Source: GCA-2794515 sp034436155
Lineage (GTDB): Bacteria > Chloroflexota > Anaerolineae > Aggregatilineales > Phototrophicaceae
NCBI GenBank assembly: GCA_034436155.1
Contig: DAOTVP010000042.1
Coordinates: 14,718 to 78,717 of the forward strand
Length of the DNA stretch: 64,000 nt
Reading direction: 5' to 3'
Shown here: one piece after another, positions 34,368 through 43,454 of the stretch
How the letters are laid out: each line of letters opens with the position of its first letter
Position numbering within the stretch: the first letter of the stretch is position 1
Position numbers and translations under genes: made by a program
Notes under the pieces: generated by a model
Told to the model about the DNA's origin: nothing
The model's input: only the letters and a program-made list of their open reading frames with translations
Database searches by the model: none

Positions 34368-35012
34368 ATGGCAGAAATTACCGCCAAGATGGTGAAAGAC
34401 CTGCGCGAAATGAGTGGTGCTGGTCCGTTAGATTGCAAAAAAGCCTTAGAGATGCACGATGGCGACATGAACAAAGCCGCGGATTGGTTGCGCGAAAAAG
34501 GCATCGCCAAAGCTACCAAAAAGCTGAATGCGGGTCGTGCGATGAACGAAGGTGTCATCGAATCGTATTTGCACTTCAATGCCCGTTTGGGCGTGATGGT
34601 CGAAGTCAATTGCGAGACCGATTTTGTCGCCAATACGCCCACCTTCCGCAATTTTGCCAAAGATTTGGCGCTTCATATCGCCAACCTTGCGCCTCAATAT
34701 TTGCGCCGTGAAGATGTCCCCGCAGAGGTCATCGAACACGAAAAAGGCATTCAACTTCGCATTTTGCAAGAAGATCCCAAAAATGCCAACAAACCTGCCG
34801 ACATCCTCGAAAAAATCGTGCAAGGGCGTATGGATAAATTTTATAGCGACATCGTATTGATGGAACAACCTTTCCTCAAGGATGATAGCAAAACCATCGC
34901 CCAACTGCTCCAAGAAGTGGTCGCAGAAGTCGGCGAGAGCATCCAAATCAGCCGTTTTGCCCGCTTTGCCTTGGGCGAAAATAACGCCGATGCGGGTGAA
35001 GGCAACGAATAA
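34368..35012 (+). CDS. tsf: Translation elongation factor Ts
   Basis: 214 residues. It recycles EF-Tu-GDP. The N-terminal UBA-like part (VKDLREMSGAGPLDCKKALE), the core MVEVNCETDFVA and FLKDDSKTIAQLLQEV are all standard. It is shorter than E. coli Ts (283), like many Chloroflexota and Gram-positive forms with a reduced coiled-coil region. It starts 5 nt after rpsB and ends before a hairpin and terminator. Confidence 0.97.
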   Translation: MAEITAKMVKDLREMSGAGPLDCKKALEMHDGDMNKAADWLREKGIAKATKKLNAGRAMNEGVIESYLHFNARLGVMVEVNCETDFVANTPTFRNFAKDLALHIANLAPQYLRREDVPAEVIEHEKGIQLRILQEDPKNANKPADILEKIVQGRMDKFYSDIVLMEQPFLKDDSKTIAQLLQEVVAEVGESIQISRFARFALGENNADAGEGNE

Positions 35013-35026
35013 CATGCGTAAATGTC

Positions 35027-35063
35027 GAACATCCCATACCAATTATTTGCATGTTGGATGTTC
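35027..35063 (+). other. Hairpin between tsf and pyrH
   Basis: Arms GAACATCC (35027-35034) and GGATGTTC (35056-35063), 8 bp perfect. There is no T-run of its own. It directly precedes the intrinsic terminator and may be an mRNA end-protecting or anti-termination partner. Confidence 0.5.
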
Positions 35064-35074
35064 TGGGAACACAG

Positions 35075-35106
35075 ACGGATTAGCATTTGCTAGTCCGTTT
35101 TTTTTG
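35075..35106 (+). terminator. Intrinsic terminator between tsf and pyrH
   Basis: ACGGATTAGC, short ATTT loop, GCTAGTCCGT (one G-U pair) followed by eight T. It would stop or attenuate rpsB-tsf transcription before pyrH. Confidence 0.85.
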
Positions 35107-35137
35107 CCTATTGATGAAAATGGAAAGGATTGTTAGC

Positions 35138-35854
35138 ATGACAACACGCGCCTATGACCGAATTTTGCTCAAATTAAGCGGAGAAGCACTGGCAGGGGAG
35201 AGTGGTTTTGGGATAGACCCTGCCCGTGCCAAAGACATCGCCATCAAAATCAAGCGGATTTATGATTTGGGGGTGCAAATTGGCGTGGTGATTGGCGCGG
35301 GCAATTTGTGGCGTGGTGAACAAGGGGTTAAGCGCGGTATGTCGCAATCGACCGCCGATCACATGGGCATGTTGGGCATTGTGATGAATGGCTTGGCGCT
35401 CCAAGACGCGCTAGAACGCGAAGGGATTGTCACCCGTGTGCAGACCGCCGTCCAAATGAACACCATCGCCGAACCGTACATCCGCTTGCGTGCCATTCGT
35501 CATCTCGAAAAAGGGCGTGTGGTGATTATGACCGCAGGCACGGGCAACCCATACTTCACCACCGATACCGCATCGGCGTTGCGGGCGCTCGAAATCAATG
35601 CCCAAATCGTCATCAAAGCCACCAAAGTGGACGGGGTGTATTCATCTGACCCCAAAAAAGATCCCAACGCAATCCGTTATAGCCACCTGACGTATGATGA
35701 GGTCATCCAAAAAAAATTACAAGTGATGGATATGACCGCTTTCACGCTGTGTCAAGAAAATAAAATGCCCATTTTGGTGTTGAATTTTTGGGCAGACGAT
35801 GATTTATACAAAGCCGTTTGTGGCGACCATTCTGTCGGCACGCTTATTTCTTAA
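35138..35854 (+). CDS. pyrH: UMP kinase
   Basis: 238 residues, hexameric amino-acid-kinase-fold UMP kinase that makes UDP. It shows LLKLSGEALAG, GVVIGAGNLWRG, ADHMGMLGIVMNGLALQDAL, and the C-terminal GDHSVGTLI. ATG 35138 has AAAGGA 8 nt upstream; the open frame from 35087 runs back into the terminator hairpin and is rejected. It follows rpsB-tsf in the classic order but behind a strong terminator, and its end overlaps the convergent kinase gene by 11 nt. Confidence 0.97.
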   Translation: MTTRAYDRILLKLSGEALAGESGFGIDPARAKDIAIKIKRIYDLGVQIGVVIGAGNLWRGEQGVKRGMSQSTADHMGMLGIVMNGLALQDALEREGIVTRVQTAVQMNTIAEPYIRLRAIRHLEKGRVVIMTAGTGNPYFTTDTASALRALEINAQIVIKATKVDGVYSSDPKKDPNAIRYSHLTYDEVIQKKLQVMDMTAFTLCQENKMPILVLNFWADDDLYKAVCGDHSVGTLIS

Positions 35855-37403
35855 CCACTTCTTCGAGTTCCAAATGAATGGGCAACCGCACGGTCATCAC
35901 GGTGCCGTTGCCTTGTTTGCTACTCACGTCAATCGTCCCGTTATGCAACATCACCGCCTGTTTGACGATCGCCAATCCTAAGCCTGTACCAGGGGTCGTG
36001 CCGACATTCGATCCACGATGAAACGGCTCGAATAAATGGGGTAGGTCATCGGCGGGGATGCCAATGCCACTATCTTGAACCGTGATGACGATGGTTCGCC
36101 CCTCTTTAGAGATGGTCACATGCACATCACCCCCCGCAGGTGAATATTTGAGCGCGTTAGAAATCAGATTGCTAAAGACTTGGCGCATGAGTTTGGGATC
36201 TGCCATGACGATTAACTCATCTTGATGCGTGGTGAAGATAATCCGATGCGTATTTTTATGGGTGAGAGAGAACTCACCGACCAGTTTTCGACAATAGGCG
36301 ACAAGGTTGATTTGTTCTGGCATAATGGTGGTGTTATGCCCATCGGTACGGCTAATCGTCGCCACATCTTTAATCAGGTCGGTCAATAACTCGACTTGCT
36401 GGCGGATATTTTCGATATACAGCAATTTTTCTTCGGGGTCGGCTTGGTCGCCATACAGTTTCAGGAGGTCATTCGAGAGCATAATCGAAGCCAACGGGGT
36501 ACGCAATTCATGCGACATCATGCTAATAAAGCGATTTTTCAGCTCGCGCAATTCGCGTTCTTTTTCGAGGGCGATCGTCAATTTTTCTTTTTCCATCGCT
36601 TCGGCTTCGAGGCGCTTGCGCTCGGTGATATCTTGAATAATGGCGATATACACCGCCCGATTGCCTAGCATGATTTTGCTGAGGGCAAAATACATTGGAA
36701 ATGTGCGTCCATCGCTCCGTTTGCCGATATGCTCGTGATTCGTCTGTGTGACCAAGTCTTCAAGATATTGACGGGTGGTTTGATGTTGTGGGGTGGTCTC
36801 GAAGAGATGATGGATCGATTGTGAGGTGAATTGTTCGGGCGTGTATTCAAAAATGGTACAGGCGGCAATATTCGCCGTCTCGATGAATCCGCGTGCATCC
36901 AATGTGATGATGCCATTCATCACATTATCCAAAATGGCTTGAATCCGCTTCTGATTTTCGGATAATTCGACCTGCGCCAGTTTGAGTTCGCTCACATTTT
37001 GATGCGCCACGATGTAACGGTCTTGACCATCCCAACTAAATCGCGTCACATGGATGATAAACCAGCGTTTCTCGGTTGGGCTATGACAGGGATATTCCAT
37101 TTTGAATTGGTCTTGTTGCCGATTCATCACCGCACGAATACCAGCACCGACCAATCCTGCCTCGCGGTTGTTGCGCCCACTGGCGCTATCGCATACATCT
37201 AAATAATTCATCCCCAAACAGTAATTGGGCGTGGTGAGATAATTGGCATCACCAAATTGTCGCCAGGCGGCATTCACGCCGATGATCACGCCATATTTAT
37301 TCAAAATGGCGATATGGGCAGAAAGCGCGTCTAATGCCGATTGAATAAATCGCTCCGCTTGTGGGATATGATTGGATTGTGTCGTATATTCGGAATGTAA
37401 CAT
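35844..37403 (-). CDS. PAS-PAS sensor histidine kinase
   Basis: 519 residues, soluble. PAS 1 (about 20-140) ends YIVAHQNVSELK. PAS 2 (about 150-265) begins ILDNVMNGIITLDARGFIET and ends IIQDITERKRLE. A coiled linker leads to HisKA with FISMMSHELRTPLASI and HATPase_c with NLISNALKYSPAG, DSGIGIPADDL and GTGLGLAIVK. It lies 82 nt downstream of a receiver-only gene on the same strand, the likely partner. The 3' end overlaps convergent pyrH by 11 nt. Confidence 0.92.
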   Translation of the reverse strand: MLHSEYTTQSNHIPQAERFIQSALDALSAHIAILNKYGVIIGVNAAWRQFGDANYLTTPNYCLGMNYLDVCDSASGRNNREAGLVGAGIRAVMNRQQDQFKMEYPCHSPTEKRWFIIHVTRFSWDGQDRYIVAHQNVSELKLAQVELSENQKRIQAILDNVMNGIITLDARGFIETANIAACTIFEYTPEQFTSQSIHHLFETTPQHQTTRQYLEDLVTQTNHEHIGKRSDGRTFPMYFALSKIMLGNRAVYIAIIQDITERKRLEAEAMEKEKLTIALEKERELRELKNRFISMMSHELRTPLASIMLSNDLLKLYGDQADPEEKLLYIENIRQQVELLTDLIKDVATISRTDGHNTTIMPEQINLVAYCRKLVGEFSLTHKNTHRIIFTTHQDELIVMADPKLMRQVFSNLISNALKYSPAGGDVHVTISKEGRTIVITVQDSGIGIPADDLPHLFEPFHRGSNVGTTPGTGLGLAIVKQAVMLHNGTIDVSSKQGNGTVMTVRLPIHLELEEVVKK

Positions 37404-37485
37404 TTTTAATCATCCACTCATCATTAATCTTGAATGAATTATAGATAAGTATCAGATGAAATGCAACAAACCAATACGAACAAGA

Positions 37486-37884
37486 TTATTTTGCAATCTC
37501 GAATAATAACCGTTGGAGTTGTTCAAATTCGGGCAAGGGCTTGCTCAACAAGGCTTCGGGGTGAACGGTATCTTTAATCTTGTTTTCATCTTTAGGCGAT
37601 AGTTTATAGGCGGTCATCATGACAATGCGCGTATTTTTCAAGACGGGGCTACGGCGCATCCGTTCACCAACGGCTATGCCATCCACCTGACCGGGCAGGC
37701 GAATATCTAGCATCACCAATTGCGGAATTTCATCGGCAAATTGTCCACTATCCACCGCGGCAATCCAATCGATAGCATCCTCGCCTGTGGTGAATGCCAC
37801 TCCATGCACCCCCATCAACGAATACATGGTGAGTACCATGTCATATAAACCCGGTTCGTCCTCAACCACCATCCATGTTGTCAT
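37486..37884 (-). CDS. Single-domain response regulator
   Basis: 132 residues, one receiver domain only. It has the acidic pair in VVEDEPGLYD, the acceptor Asp in VMLDIRLPGQ, Thr/Ala in VMMTAY, and Lys in LLSKPLPE, so all phosphotransfer residues are intact. It lacks an output domain and so acts by protein contact, like CheY or Spo0F. ATG 37884 (MTTWMVVEDE) is favoured, with AAGGA about 10 nt upstream. It is followed by the PAS-PAS kinase, forming a two-gene signalling unit. Confidence 0.9.
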   Translation of the reverse strand: MTTWMVVEDEPGLYDMVLTMYSLMGVHGVAFTTGEDAIDWIAAVDSGQFADEIPQLVMLDIRLPGQVDGIAVGERMRRSPVLKNTRIVMMTAYKLSPKDENKIKDTVHPEALLSKPLPEFEQLQRLLFEIAK

Positions 37885-38009
37885 CAAGAATTCCATCCTT
37901 CATTCATGTGATTCTAAAACATGGCTCTATTGTAGCAAAAAAATCCCCTACGACCTTATCAAAATTCTGTTACAATGACAGACTTGTATCAAGTATCACG
38001 AGAATCGAT

Positions 38010-38315
38010 ATGCCAGAAGAACCCGCAATTATTTCACCACAACAAGCCCGTCAAAGCCTAGAGGATGCCATCCGCCAAAAATTGGGCGATGATTGGCGTG
38101 ACCACTGGGAAGTCATCAGTGGTCATGATTTTATGTGTCGGCTCACTAACGGCGACCAAAATATTGATTTTTATGTCGATTTACTCGGCAATGTCACCAT
38201 CGAAGAAAAGGGGCAGGATGTGACGCATAACGCGGGGCGTATTGCCGCGTGGTTGGTTTTGGGGGTGTCTTTATTATTAGCCTATACAATCGCACGTATC
38301 GCGGGGGTAATATAA
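38010..38315 (+). CDS. Small membrane-anchored protein
   Basis: 101 residues. The N-terminal 70 residues (QARQSLEDAIRQKLGDDWRD, NIDFYVDLLGNVTIEEK) form an alpha/beta soluble part and one C-terminal helix (AAWLVLGVSLLLAYTIARIA) anchors it. Family not recognised. The open frame extends upstream to 37875, but the ATG at 38010 begins the non-repetitive sequence. It sits 5 nt before the acetyltransferase gene and is probably co-transcribed with it. Confidence 0.6.
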   Translation: MPEEPAIISPQQARQSLEDAIRQKLGDDWRDHWEVISGHDFMCRLTNGDQNIDFYVDLLGNVTIEEKGQDVTHNAGRIAAWLVLGVSLLLAYTIARIAGVI

Positions 38316-38320
38316 TCACG

Positions 38321-38743
38321 ATGACCACCAATCCACCACCTGTTGTCACGATTCGGACAGGCACATCTGCCGATACCCAAGCCTTGATTGAATTTATCAA
38401 GCCATTTGTTGAAGATGGCAAATTATTGCCACGCACGATTGATGAACTCGATGACCTGATGCAACATTTTTTCATCGCAGAGGTGGATGGCGAGCTGGTC
38501 GGATGTGCCGCGCTCGAAATTTATTCATCCAAACTCGCCGAAATCCGTAGTTTAGCTGTGTCGAGTCGTCATCAAGGCTTGGGAATTGGGCGTAAATTGG
38601 TGGATGCCTGCCTCAAATTGGCGCACGAGAAAAATATCTTAGAAGTCATGGCAATCACATCCACCGAAGAATTTTTCCTCGCCTGTGGGTTCGATTTTAC
38701 CCTCCCTGGTCAAAAGAAGGCGCTGTTCTATCAGACGCGCTAG
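38321..38743 (+). CDS. GNAT N-acetyltransferase (N-acetylglutamate synthase-like)
   Basis: 140 residues. The acetyl-CoA site is SLAVSSRHQGLGIGRKLVDA, preceded by AEVDGELVGCAALEIYSSKL and followed by STEEFFLACGFDF. This combination and the LLPRT start resemble the stand-alone GNAT domain of short ArgA-type N-acetylglutamate synthases, so a role in arginine synthesis is possible. No arg genes are nearby, and a general GNAT acceptor cannot be excluded. Its 3' end overlaps the convergent membrane protein gene by 4 nt. Confidence 0.8.
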   Translation: MTTNPPPVVTIRTGTSADTQALIEFIKPFVEDGKLLPRTIDELDDLMQHFFIAEVDGELVGCAALEIYSSKLAEIRSLAVSSRHQGLGIGRKLVDACLKLAHEKNILEVMAITSTEEFFLACGFDFTLPGQKKALFYQTR

Positions 38744-39174
38744 GCAATCACCAAACTCAGGCTATATATCAATAACGCGCTGGCGAGTGTCCAACCGATC
38801 GTGCGTGGCAGGTTATCGCGCACCAACCCGTTGATGAGGGCATCCGATTTGCCGTCTTTATCTAATTTCAGATGTTTTGGTACTTCTAAGGCGATAGTTG
38901 TCCCCAAGATGACCGCCCCACAAGCCCCTGTGACCAATGCCACCCACGCGGGGATTGGATCTGTGCGGATGAAAATAAAGGCAATCAGCGCCAAACACGT
39001 TAGGCTCATGGGGACGACCGCCACCAATAAACGCCGACCAAAACTGATATGAAATGGCACAAATTCTTTTTCGCCGACCAGTAAATAGGTCGGATAACAT
39101 ACAAATTGAAGCATCCACGAAGCACCAGTAGAATATAAACATAAAGCTGTCATAATCAATAAATAGGTTGTCAT
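38740..39174 (-). CDS. Four-helix membrane protein (DUF1772-like)
   Basis: 144 residues with four predicted membrane helices. FVCYPTYLLVGEKEFVPFHISF between helices 1 and 2 (core YPTYLLVGEKEF) recalls DUF1772-type proteins. No catalytic residues. GAGGAA about 8 nt before ATG 39174 decides the start. It follows the DUF2269-like gene by 20 nt on the same strand. Both are small integral membrane proteins of unknown role, possibly forming a pair. Confidence 0.62.
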   Translation of the reverse strand: MTTYLLIMTALCLYSTGASWMLQFVCYPTYLLVGEKEFVPFHISFGRRLLVAVVPMSLTCLALIAFIFIRTDPIPAWVALVTGACGAVILGTTIALEVPKHLKLDKDGKSDALINGLVRDNLPRTIGWTLASALLIYSLSLVIA

Positions 39175-39194
39175 GTCGAATTTCCTCTGCACAA

Positions 39195-39671
39195 TTAAAA
39201 AGTCGGTTCAAAGATTTTGAGGGCGACAATCACCACAACCGCCATGCCCATTAACGCGCCAATGGCATTCGACCGATTGGCAATTTGACGATATTCCGAT
39301 GATTCCACGCCTTTTTCTGCCAAGATTTTGATTTGTCGACTCAATAACGGCGTGTATATCAAATAGGCGACTGCCATAACGATTACATAAATGATGATGG
39401 CAATCCATAACCAAGTGGCAACTGCCTTGCCCATGAGGATCATCACCAAGCCACTCAGCCCTGTGATGATATATAACGGATTGGCGATGTAATCATCCAA
39501 AAATTTGACACCTTTGAGCGCAAAGGCGAGCGAATCGGGGTTGCGCGTGCCGCGTTGTATCCAGACAACATAAGTGAAATTGAAGCCAATCGCTATCATT
39601 CCCGACATGATATGAATGTAAACCAATATGATATAAATCACCGCGTTGGCATTTTCTGGTGCAGGGTGCAT
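39195..39671 (-). CDS. DUF2269-like integral membrane protein
   Basis: 158 residues and four to five membrane helices. IYIILVYIHIMSGMIAIGFN followed by KFLDDYIANPLYIITGLSGL is the pattern of the DUF2269 family (predicted membrane proteins, function unknown; the His in helix 1 is conserved). AGGAG lies 7 nt before ATG 39671, so the longer frame from 39707 is not used. It is transcribed divergently from the AraC-type regulator, which may control it. Confidence 0.72.
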   Translation of the reverse strand: MHPAPENANAVIYIILVYIHIMSGMIAIGFNFTYVVWIQRGTRNPDSLAFALKGVKFLDDYIANPLYIITGLSGLVMILMGKAVATWLWIAIIIYVIVMAVAYLIYTPLLSRQIKILAEKGVESSEYRQIANRSNAIGALMGMAVVVIVALKIFEPTF

Positions 39672-39786
39672 GATGTTACTCCTTTTACACATACACGATA
39701 TTTTCACAGTGTATGTGTTATTGTGTGGATGTGCTATGATAAAGTGTCCATGATTTTTGTCTGATCGTCCAAAATGAGGGATGACT

Positions 39787-40704
39787 ATGCACGATGTCTT
39801 AGCAGATATTTTGGCAGTGTTTCAACTAAAAGGTACGGTGTATTGCCAATCTGAAATTCAAAAAGCAGAATGGGCATTACAATTTCATCAAACACAGGGG
39901 GCGGTGTTTCATATTATTGGCGAAGGGTCATGTTGCCTGATAGTCGATGGTCAGACAATCACGTTGCAACAAGGGGATTTGCTCATGTTGCCTCATGGAA
40001 CGCCACATCTGATTGCCGATAAACCGCAATCACCCTGTTGTGCCGATATTCATTTAGATCATCAGGTTCAATCCTGTTTGATGATGCGTTGGGGTGATGA
40101 CCAACCGAAAACCACGTTGGTGTGTGGGCTGTTTACATTTGATGAATTCAATCAACAGGCGATTCTCTCGTTGTTACCGCCCGTCATGTACTTTAGCGCC
40201 CAGATGAACGCCGATTATGGCTTGAATCGTCTGATTGAAGCCTTATTGGATGAAGCCAATAGTCATCGTCTGGGCAAAGATTTGCTATTACACCGCTTAG
40301 CCGATATTTTATTCGTCCACATCATACGGGCATGGTTAGATTTGCCGTCTAGCGAAGCCCACGGTTGGTTGGGTGGGTTGCGCGATGCCCAAATCACGCA
40401 GGCGCTCAGCGCCATTCATGCCAATCCAGATTATGCTTGGACAGTGAAAAAATTAGCGGTTATCGCCACCATGTCACGCTCGGCATTTTGTGCCAAATTT
40501 GTTGATTTAATCGGCATTCCACCGCTTATGTATGTTACACGCTGGCGGATGCAATTGGCAACGCGCCTACTGCGAGATAAGCGCCTGTCGCTGATGCAAA
40601 TTGCCGAAAAAATTGGTTATACATCCGATATTGCGTTTAGCAAGGCATTTAAACGCGCATTTGGGTATACCCCATCGGCATATCGTCGCCACTATTTGCA
40701 ATAA
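39787..40704 (+). CDS. AraC-family regulator with N-terminal cupin
   Basis: 305 residues. The N-terminal cupin (about 15-165: TQGAVFHIIGEGSCCLIV, LQQGDLLMLPHGTPHLI) is of the AraC-cupin type. The C-terminal 100 residues hold two helix-turn-helix units (WTVKKLAVIATMSRSAFCAKF and a second ending FSKAFKRAFGYTPSAYRR). The start at 39787 is chosen because GAGGG lies 6 nt upstream of it and abuts the earlier ATG at 39781. It is divergent from the DUF2269/DUF1772 genes, which are candidate targets. Confidence 0.87.
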   Translation: MHDVLADILAVFQLKGTVYCQSEIQKAEWALQFHQTQGAVFHIIGEGSCCLIVDGQTITLQQGDLLMLPHGTPHLIADKPQSPCCADIHLDHQVQSCLMMRWGDDQPKTTLVCGLFTFDEFNQQAILSLLPPVMYFSAQMNADYGLNRLIEALLDEANSHRLGKDLLLHRLADILFVHIIRAWLDLPSSEAHGWLGGLRDAQITQALSAIHANPDYAWTVKKLAVIATMSRSAFCAKFVDLIGIPPLMYVTRWRMQLATRLLRDKRLSLMQIAEKIGYTSDIAFSKAFKRAFGYTPSAYRRHYLQ

Positions 40705-40820
40705 GTTTGAATCGTTCAATCTCGCATGGCGCTTCTGATGAGGCGATAAGAGTAGCGATATATCGGCTAATCGTGTTAAAATGGAATGAGTGCGCGGTTT
40801 TGATAGAGGACTGCCCCAAA

Positions 40821-41696
40821 ATGACTGATCTTTTACCCGATATATGGCGGTTACAAGCCAATTCTGATATTGACGGGCTAATCCAAGCCTTAAATAATAC
40901 CGATGCCACCACGCGCAAACGGGCGGCGGCGGCGTTGCGGGCTTTGGGCGCGTTTGAGGCTATCGAAGCGTTAGAAATCGCATTAGACCGCGAAACAGAC
41001 CCCGAAACGCGCTCAACGATTTTGGCGGCGCTTTCGATTTTGCAACAAGAAAAAGAACGCAAAGACCTCAATCCCCAAGAAACGATGGAGATGCTGGTTT
41101 TACGCACCATAGATCCCGAGATTCAGCGTCTGATAGATGATCTCAATGGCACAGATAATCTCAAAGCCATTCGTGCCGCCCAAATATTGGGCGATAAATC
41201 GGCTAAAGAAGCCGTAGAGCCGATGGTGATGCGTTTTAATTCGCCTAAAACACCCATCACCGTGCGCCTTGCATTGGCAGAAGCCTTGCTCAAACTCGAA
41301 AGCGCCCCTGTCGAAGTCGCGTTATTGGGCGCGTTACGCAGTACCGAATGGCAAGTTCGCCGTAATAGCGCCGCCATTTTGGGGCAATTACGGGCAGGCT
41401 GGGCGGTTGAACCGCTCGCCAAAGCCATGTTCGATGGCAACGAGATTGTGCGTAAAACGGCGTATGCCGCCCTCAAACGCATCAATACCCCCCAAGCCCA
41501 ACGGGCAATTCAATGGGTACGGGAACGCTACGCTCAAAAAGCCAAGCAAGCGACAGAAGCCAAACAAAAAGAGGATGATGATGCGCCTATTGTGTGGCCC
41601 CATAAAAAGACCGATGTGCATTCCATGCAAACCAAACCCCTAGACCCAGATGTGGTTGATAACTTGAATAATTCTAAATCTGATGAGGATTCTTAA
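40821..41696 (+). CDS. HEAT-repeat protein
   Basis: 291 residues, almost all alpha-helical HEAT/PBS-lyase-type repeats. Units such as TRKRAAAALRALGAFEAIEA, AIRAAQILGDKSAKEAVEPM and EWQVRRNSAAILGQLRAGWA recur about every 31 residues. The last 60 residues are charged and disordered. HEAT proteins are binding scaffolds, and no enzymatic residue is seen. ATG 40821 starts the folded part; the open frame back to 40707 overlaps nothing useful. Its 3' end overlaps the next gene's ribosome-binding region, so the two are likely co-transcribed. Confidence 0.8.
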   Translation: MTDLLPDIWRLQANSDIDGLIQALNNTDATTRKRAAAALRALGAFEAIEALEIALDRETDPETRSTILAALSILQQEKERKDLNPQETMEMLVLRTIDPEIQRLIDDLNGTDNLKAIRAAQILGDKSAKEAVEPMVMRFNSPKTPITVRLALAEALLKLESAPVEVALLGALRSTEWQVRRNSAAILGQLRAGWAVEPLAKAMFDGNEIVRKTAYAALKRINTPQAQRAIQWVRERYAQKAKQATEAKQKEDDDAPIVWPHKKTDVHSMQTKPLDPDVVDNLNNSKSDEDS

Positions 41697-41697
41697 T

Positions 41698-43383
41698 ATG
41701 CGCCGATTCATGTTTTATCTCATCTCATTCCTAATTGTTGGTGTGTGTTTATCCGTCACCACCAACCCCGCACAAGCCCAAGCGCGTGTGCGGGCGGTGG
41801 TGAATGTGGAATTTGCCAATGTGCGGATTATCCCCGCCATCGGCGCGGATGTGTTGGGCAGTGTCCCCGCGGGTTTTGTGATTGAAGCCAACGCTCGCAG
41901 TCCAGAAAACGAGTGGTTGCGGTTTGATTATCTCGGCGAAGAAGGGTGGATAGGGGTGCCAATTTTGACCATTCTCGAAGGCAATATCGCCGATTTACCC
42001 GTTGCCGACCCGCGTAGTATCCCCTACGGCGGATTTGAATCGCCCCGCGCAGGCACGACATCCGCCACCAGCACCATCACCGCCCGTCTGACCAGTGGGT
42101 TGCGTTTGCGTGCGGGTCCCAGTACCGCCTATCCAGAATTGACCAGTGTCCCTTATAATACGGTTGTGCCTGTTTTTGGGCGTTCCGCAGGCGCAGGTTG
42201 GATGCAAATCGCTTATGAAGGCACGCTTGGATGGGTGACAGCGCAATGGTTAGGCTTCACAACGGCGGTTACATTTGACCAATTGCCGATTGGTGGGATT
42301 GTCGCCGAATCGTTGCCGATTTCGCAAGCCACCGCCAACGATTATTTTGCCCTGTTGCGTCTGATGCGGGCGCGGGTCGATTTGGCGCAACCCTCGCTGG
42401 ATGCAATTCGCACCATGTGGGCAGATGCTTCGCTAGAAGGGCGTGCCTCTTGCCCGCCATATCCCGCCCGTCCCAGCGATATTGCCATTGCCACACCGCT
42501 TTTAGCCGCCTATTATACACGCCTAGAACCGTTGCGGATTTTATTCAACGATGCCATGTTCAATGTGCGTCGTGCCATTGACCTATATATCGAAGTGTGC
42601 AACCAACCAGGGACGCGCAATTTGGTCGGGCAAGGCACAGTCATCGGCGCATTAGAGACGGTGGCACTCGCAGATCGCCAATTCGCCGAATTGCGCTTGC
42701 GACTTGATGAACTCATCCCTGGCGATTTAGTCGCGGGCGAGGGCGAATGTCTGTTTACCTACCGCATAGAATCACAAATTCTACCTGTGATAACCGTTGG
42801 TCAACGAGTTGATGATTATTTCAACGCCCGTGAACGGCGCTACGCCACTGGCTATTGTATCGATTTGGTCGAGGGGCAGGTGATTATTGTCGAGACGGCG
42901 CAACAACGCAACAGTAATATCACCCATCAAGTATCCGTCAGCCCATTCGATGACCCGACCAATTTCTTGGCGCTCTCGCGTGGGACATCAGGCGAGCGTT
43001 TACTGCGCGTTGGACCGATTCGCATCACTCGCACAGGACGTTATCTCATCGTTTTGAGCAATGACGGCGCTCCGAGTGATGGATTTTTACAAGGCAGTTT
43101 TGTGCTGTTGGTCTCGAATGCCACCGTCACAGGGGGCGGTAGTTTGGCGATTGACCCCGTGACGGGCGATGTGATTGTTCAGGTGGTCATCCCATCGGGA
43201 CCGACACCCATCAGCCCCATCGGGACTGCCGCACCTGCCGTATGCCCCAGCCTGAGCTTCACCTGTGAACAATTGGCGAGTTGCGAACAAGCCCAAGCGT
43301 GCCTCTCGGCGGGCAATTTCTCGCTCGACCCCGATAGCGATGGTGTCCCATGCGAGGATATACGCTGTCCCGCATTCCCGTGA
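41698..43383 (+). CDS. Exported SH3b protein with C-terminal excalibur domain
   Basis: 561 residues. Signal peptide (ISFLIVGVCLSVTTNPAQAQ), then two SH3b domains (about 30-95 and 125-190, with TSGLRLRAGPSTAYPELTSV). A helical Cys-containing middle region and a PPC-like beta sandwich follow (about 355-480). The last 45 residues match the excalibur Ca-binding motif (Asp-x-Asp-x-Asp-Gly then CE: DPDSDGVPCED). It is an extracellular, probably wall-bound protein. GAGGA lies 7 nt before ATG 41698. The five in-frame residues upstream belong to the HEAT gene's end. Confidence 0.82.
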   Translation: MRRFMFYLISFLIVGVCLSVTTNPAQAQARVRAVVNVEFANVRIIPAIGADVLGSVPAGFVIEANARSPENEWLRFDYLGEEGWIGVPILTILEGNIADLPVADPRSIPYGGFESPRAGTTSATSTITARLTSGLRLRAGPSTAYPELTSVPYNTVVPVFGRSAGAGWMQIAYEGTLGWVTAQWLGFTTAVTFDQLPIGGIVAESLPISQATANDYFALLRLMRARVDLAQPSLDAIRTMWADASLEGRASCPPYPARPSDIAIATPLLAAYYTRLEPLRILFNDAMFNVRRAIDLYIEVCNQPGTRNLVGQGTVIGALETVALADRQFAELRLRLDELIPGDLVAGEGECLFTYRIESQILPVITVGQRVDDYFNARERRYATGYCIDLVEGQVIIVETAQQRNSNITHQVSVSPFDDPTNFLALSRGTSGERLLRVGPIRITRTGRYLIVLSNDGAPSDGFLQGSFVLLVSNATVTGGGSLAIDPVTGDVIVQVVIPSGPTPISPIGTAAPAVCPSLSFTCEQLASCEQAQACLSAGNFSLDPDSDGVPCEDIRCPAFP

Positions 43384-43400
43384 TATAATTTTCTAAATAA

Positions 43401-43431
43401 CAGGCACCTACTTATATGTGGGTGTCTGAAT
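43401..43431 (+). terminator. Hairpin after the SH3b-excalibur gene
   Basis: CAGGCACCTAC, loop TTATAT, GTGGGTGTCTG, an 11-bp stem with two G-U pairs, then AATTTT. Likely intrinsic terminator isolating the restriction-modification locus. Confidence 0.65.
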
Positions 43432-43454
43432 TTTAGATTATTGAAAGGTTATGA

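Noticed and set aside
35075..35106. Member of the dispersed palindrome family at the tsf terminator
   Set aside because: ACGGATTAGC resembles the outer arm, but the TATAT core is missing and a clean T-run follows. It is simply a terminator.
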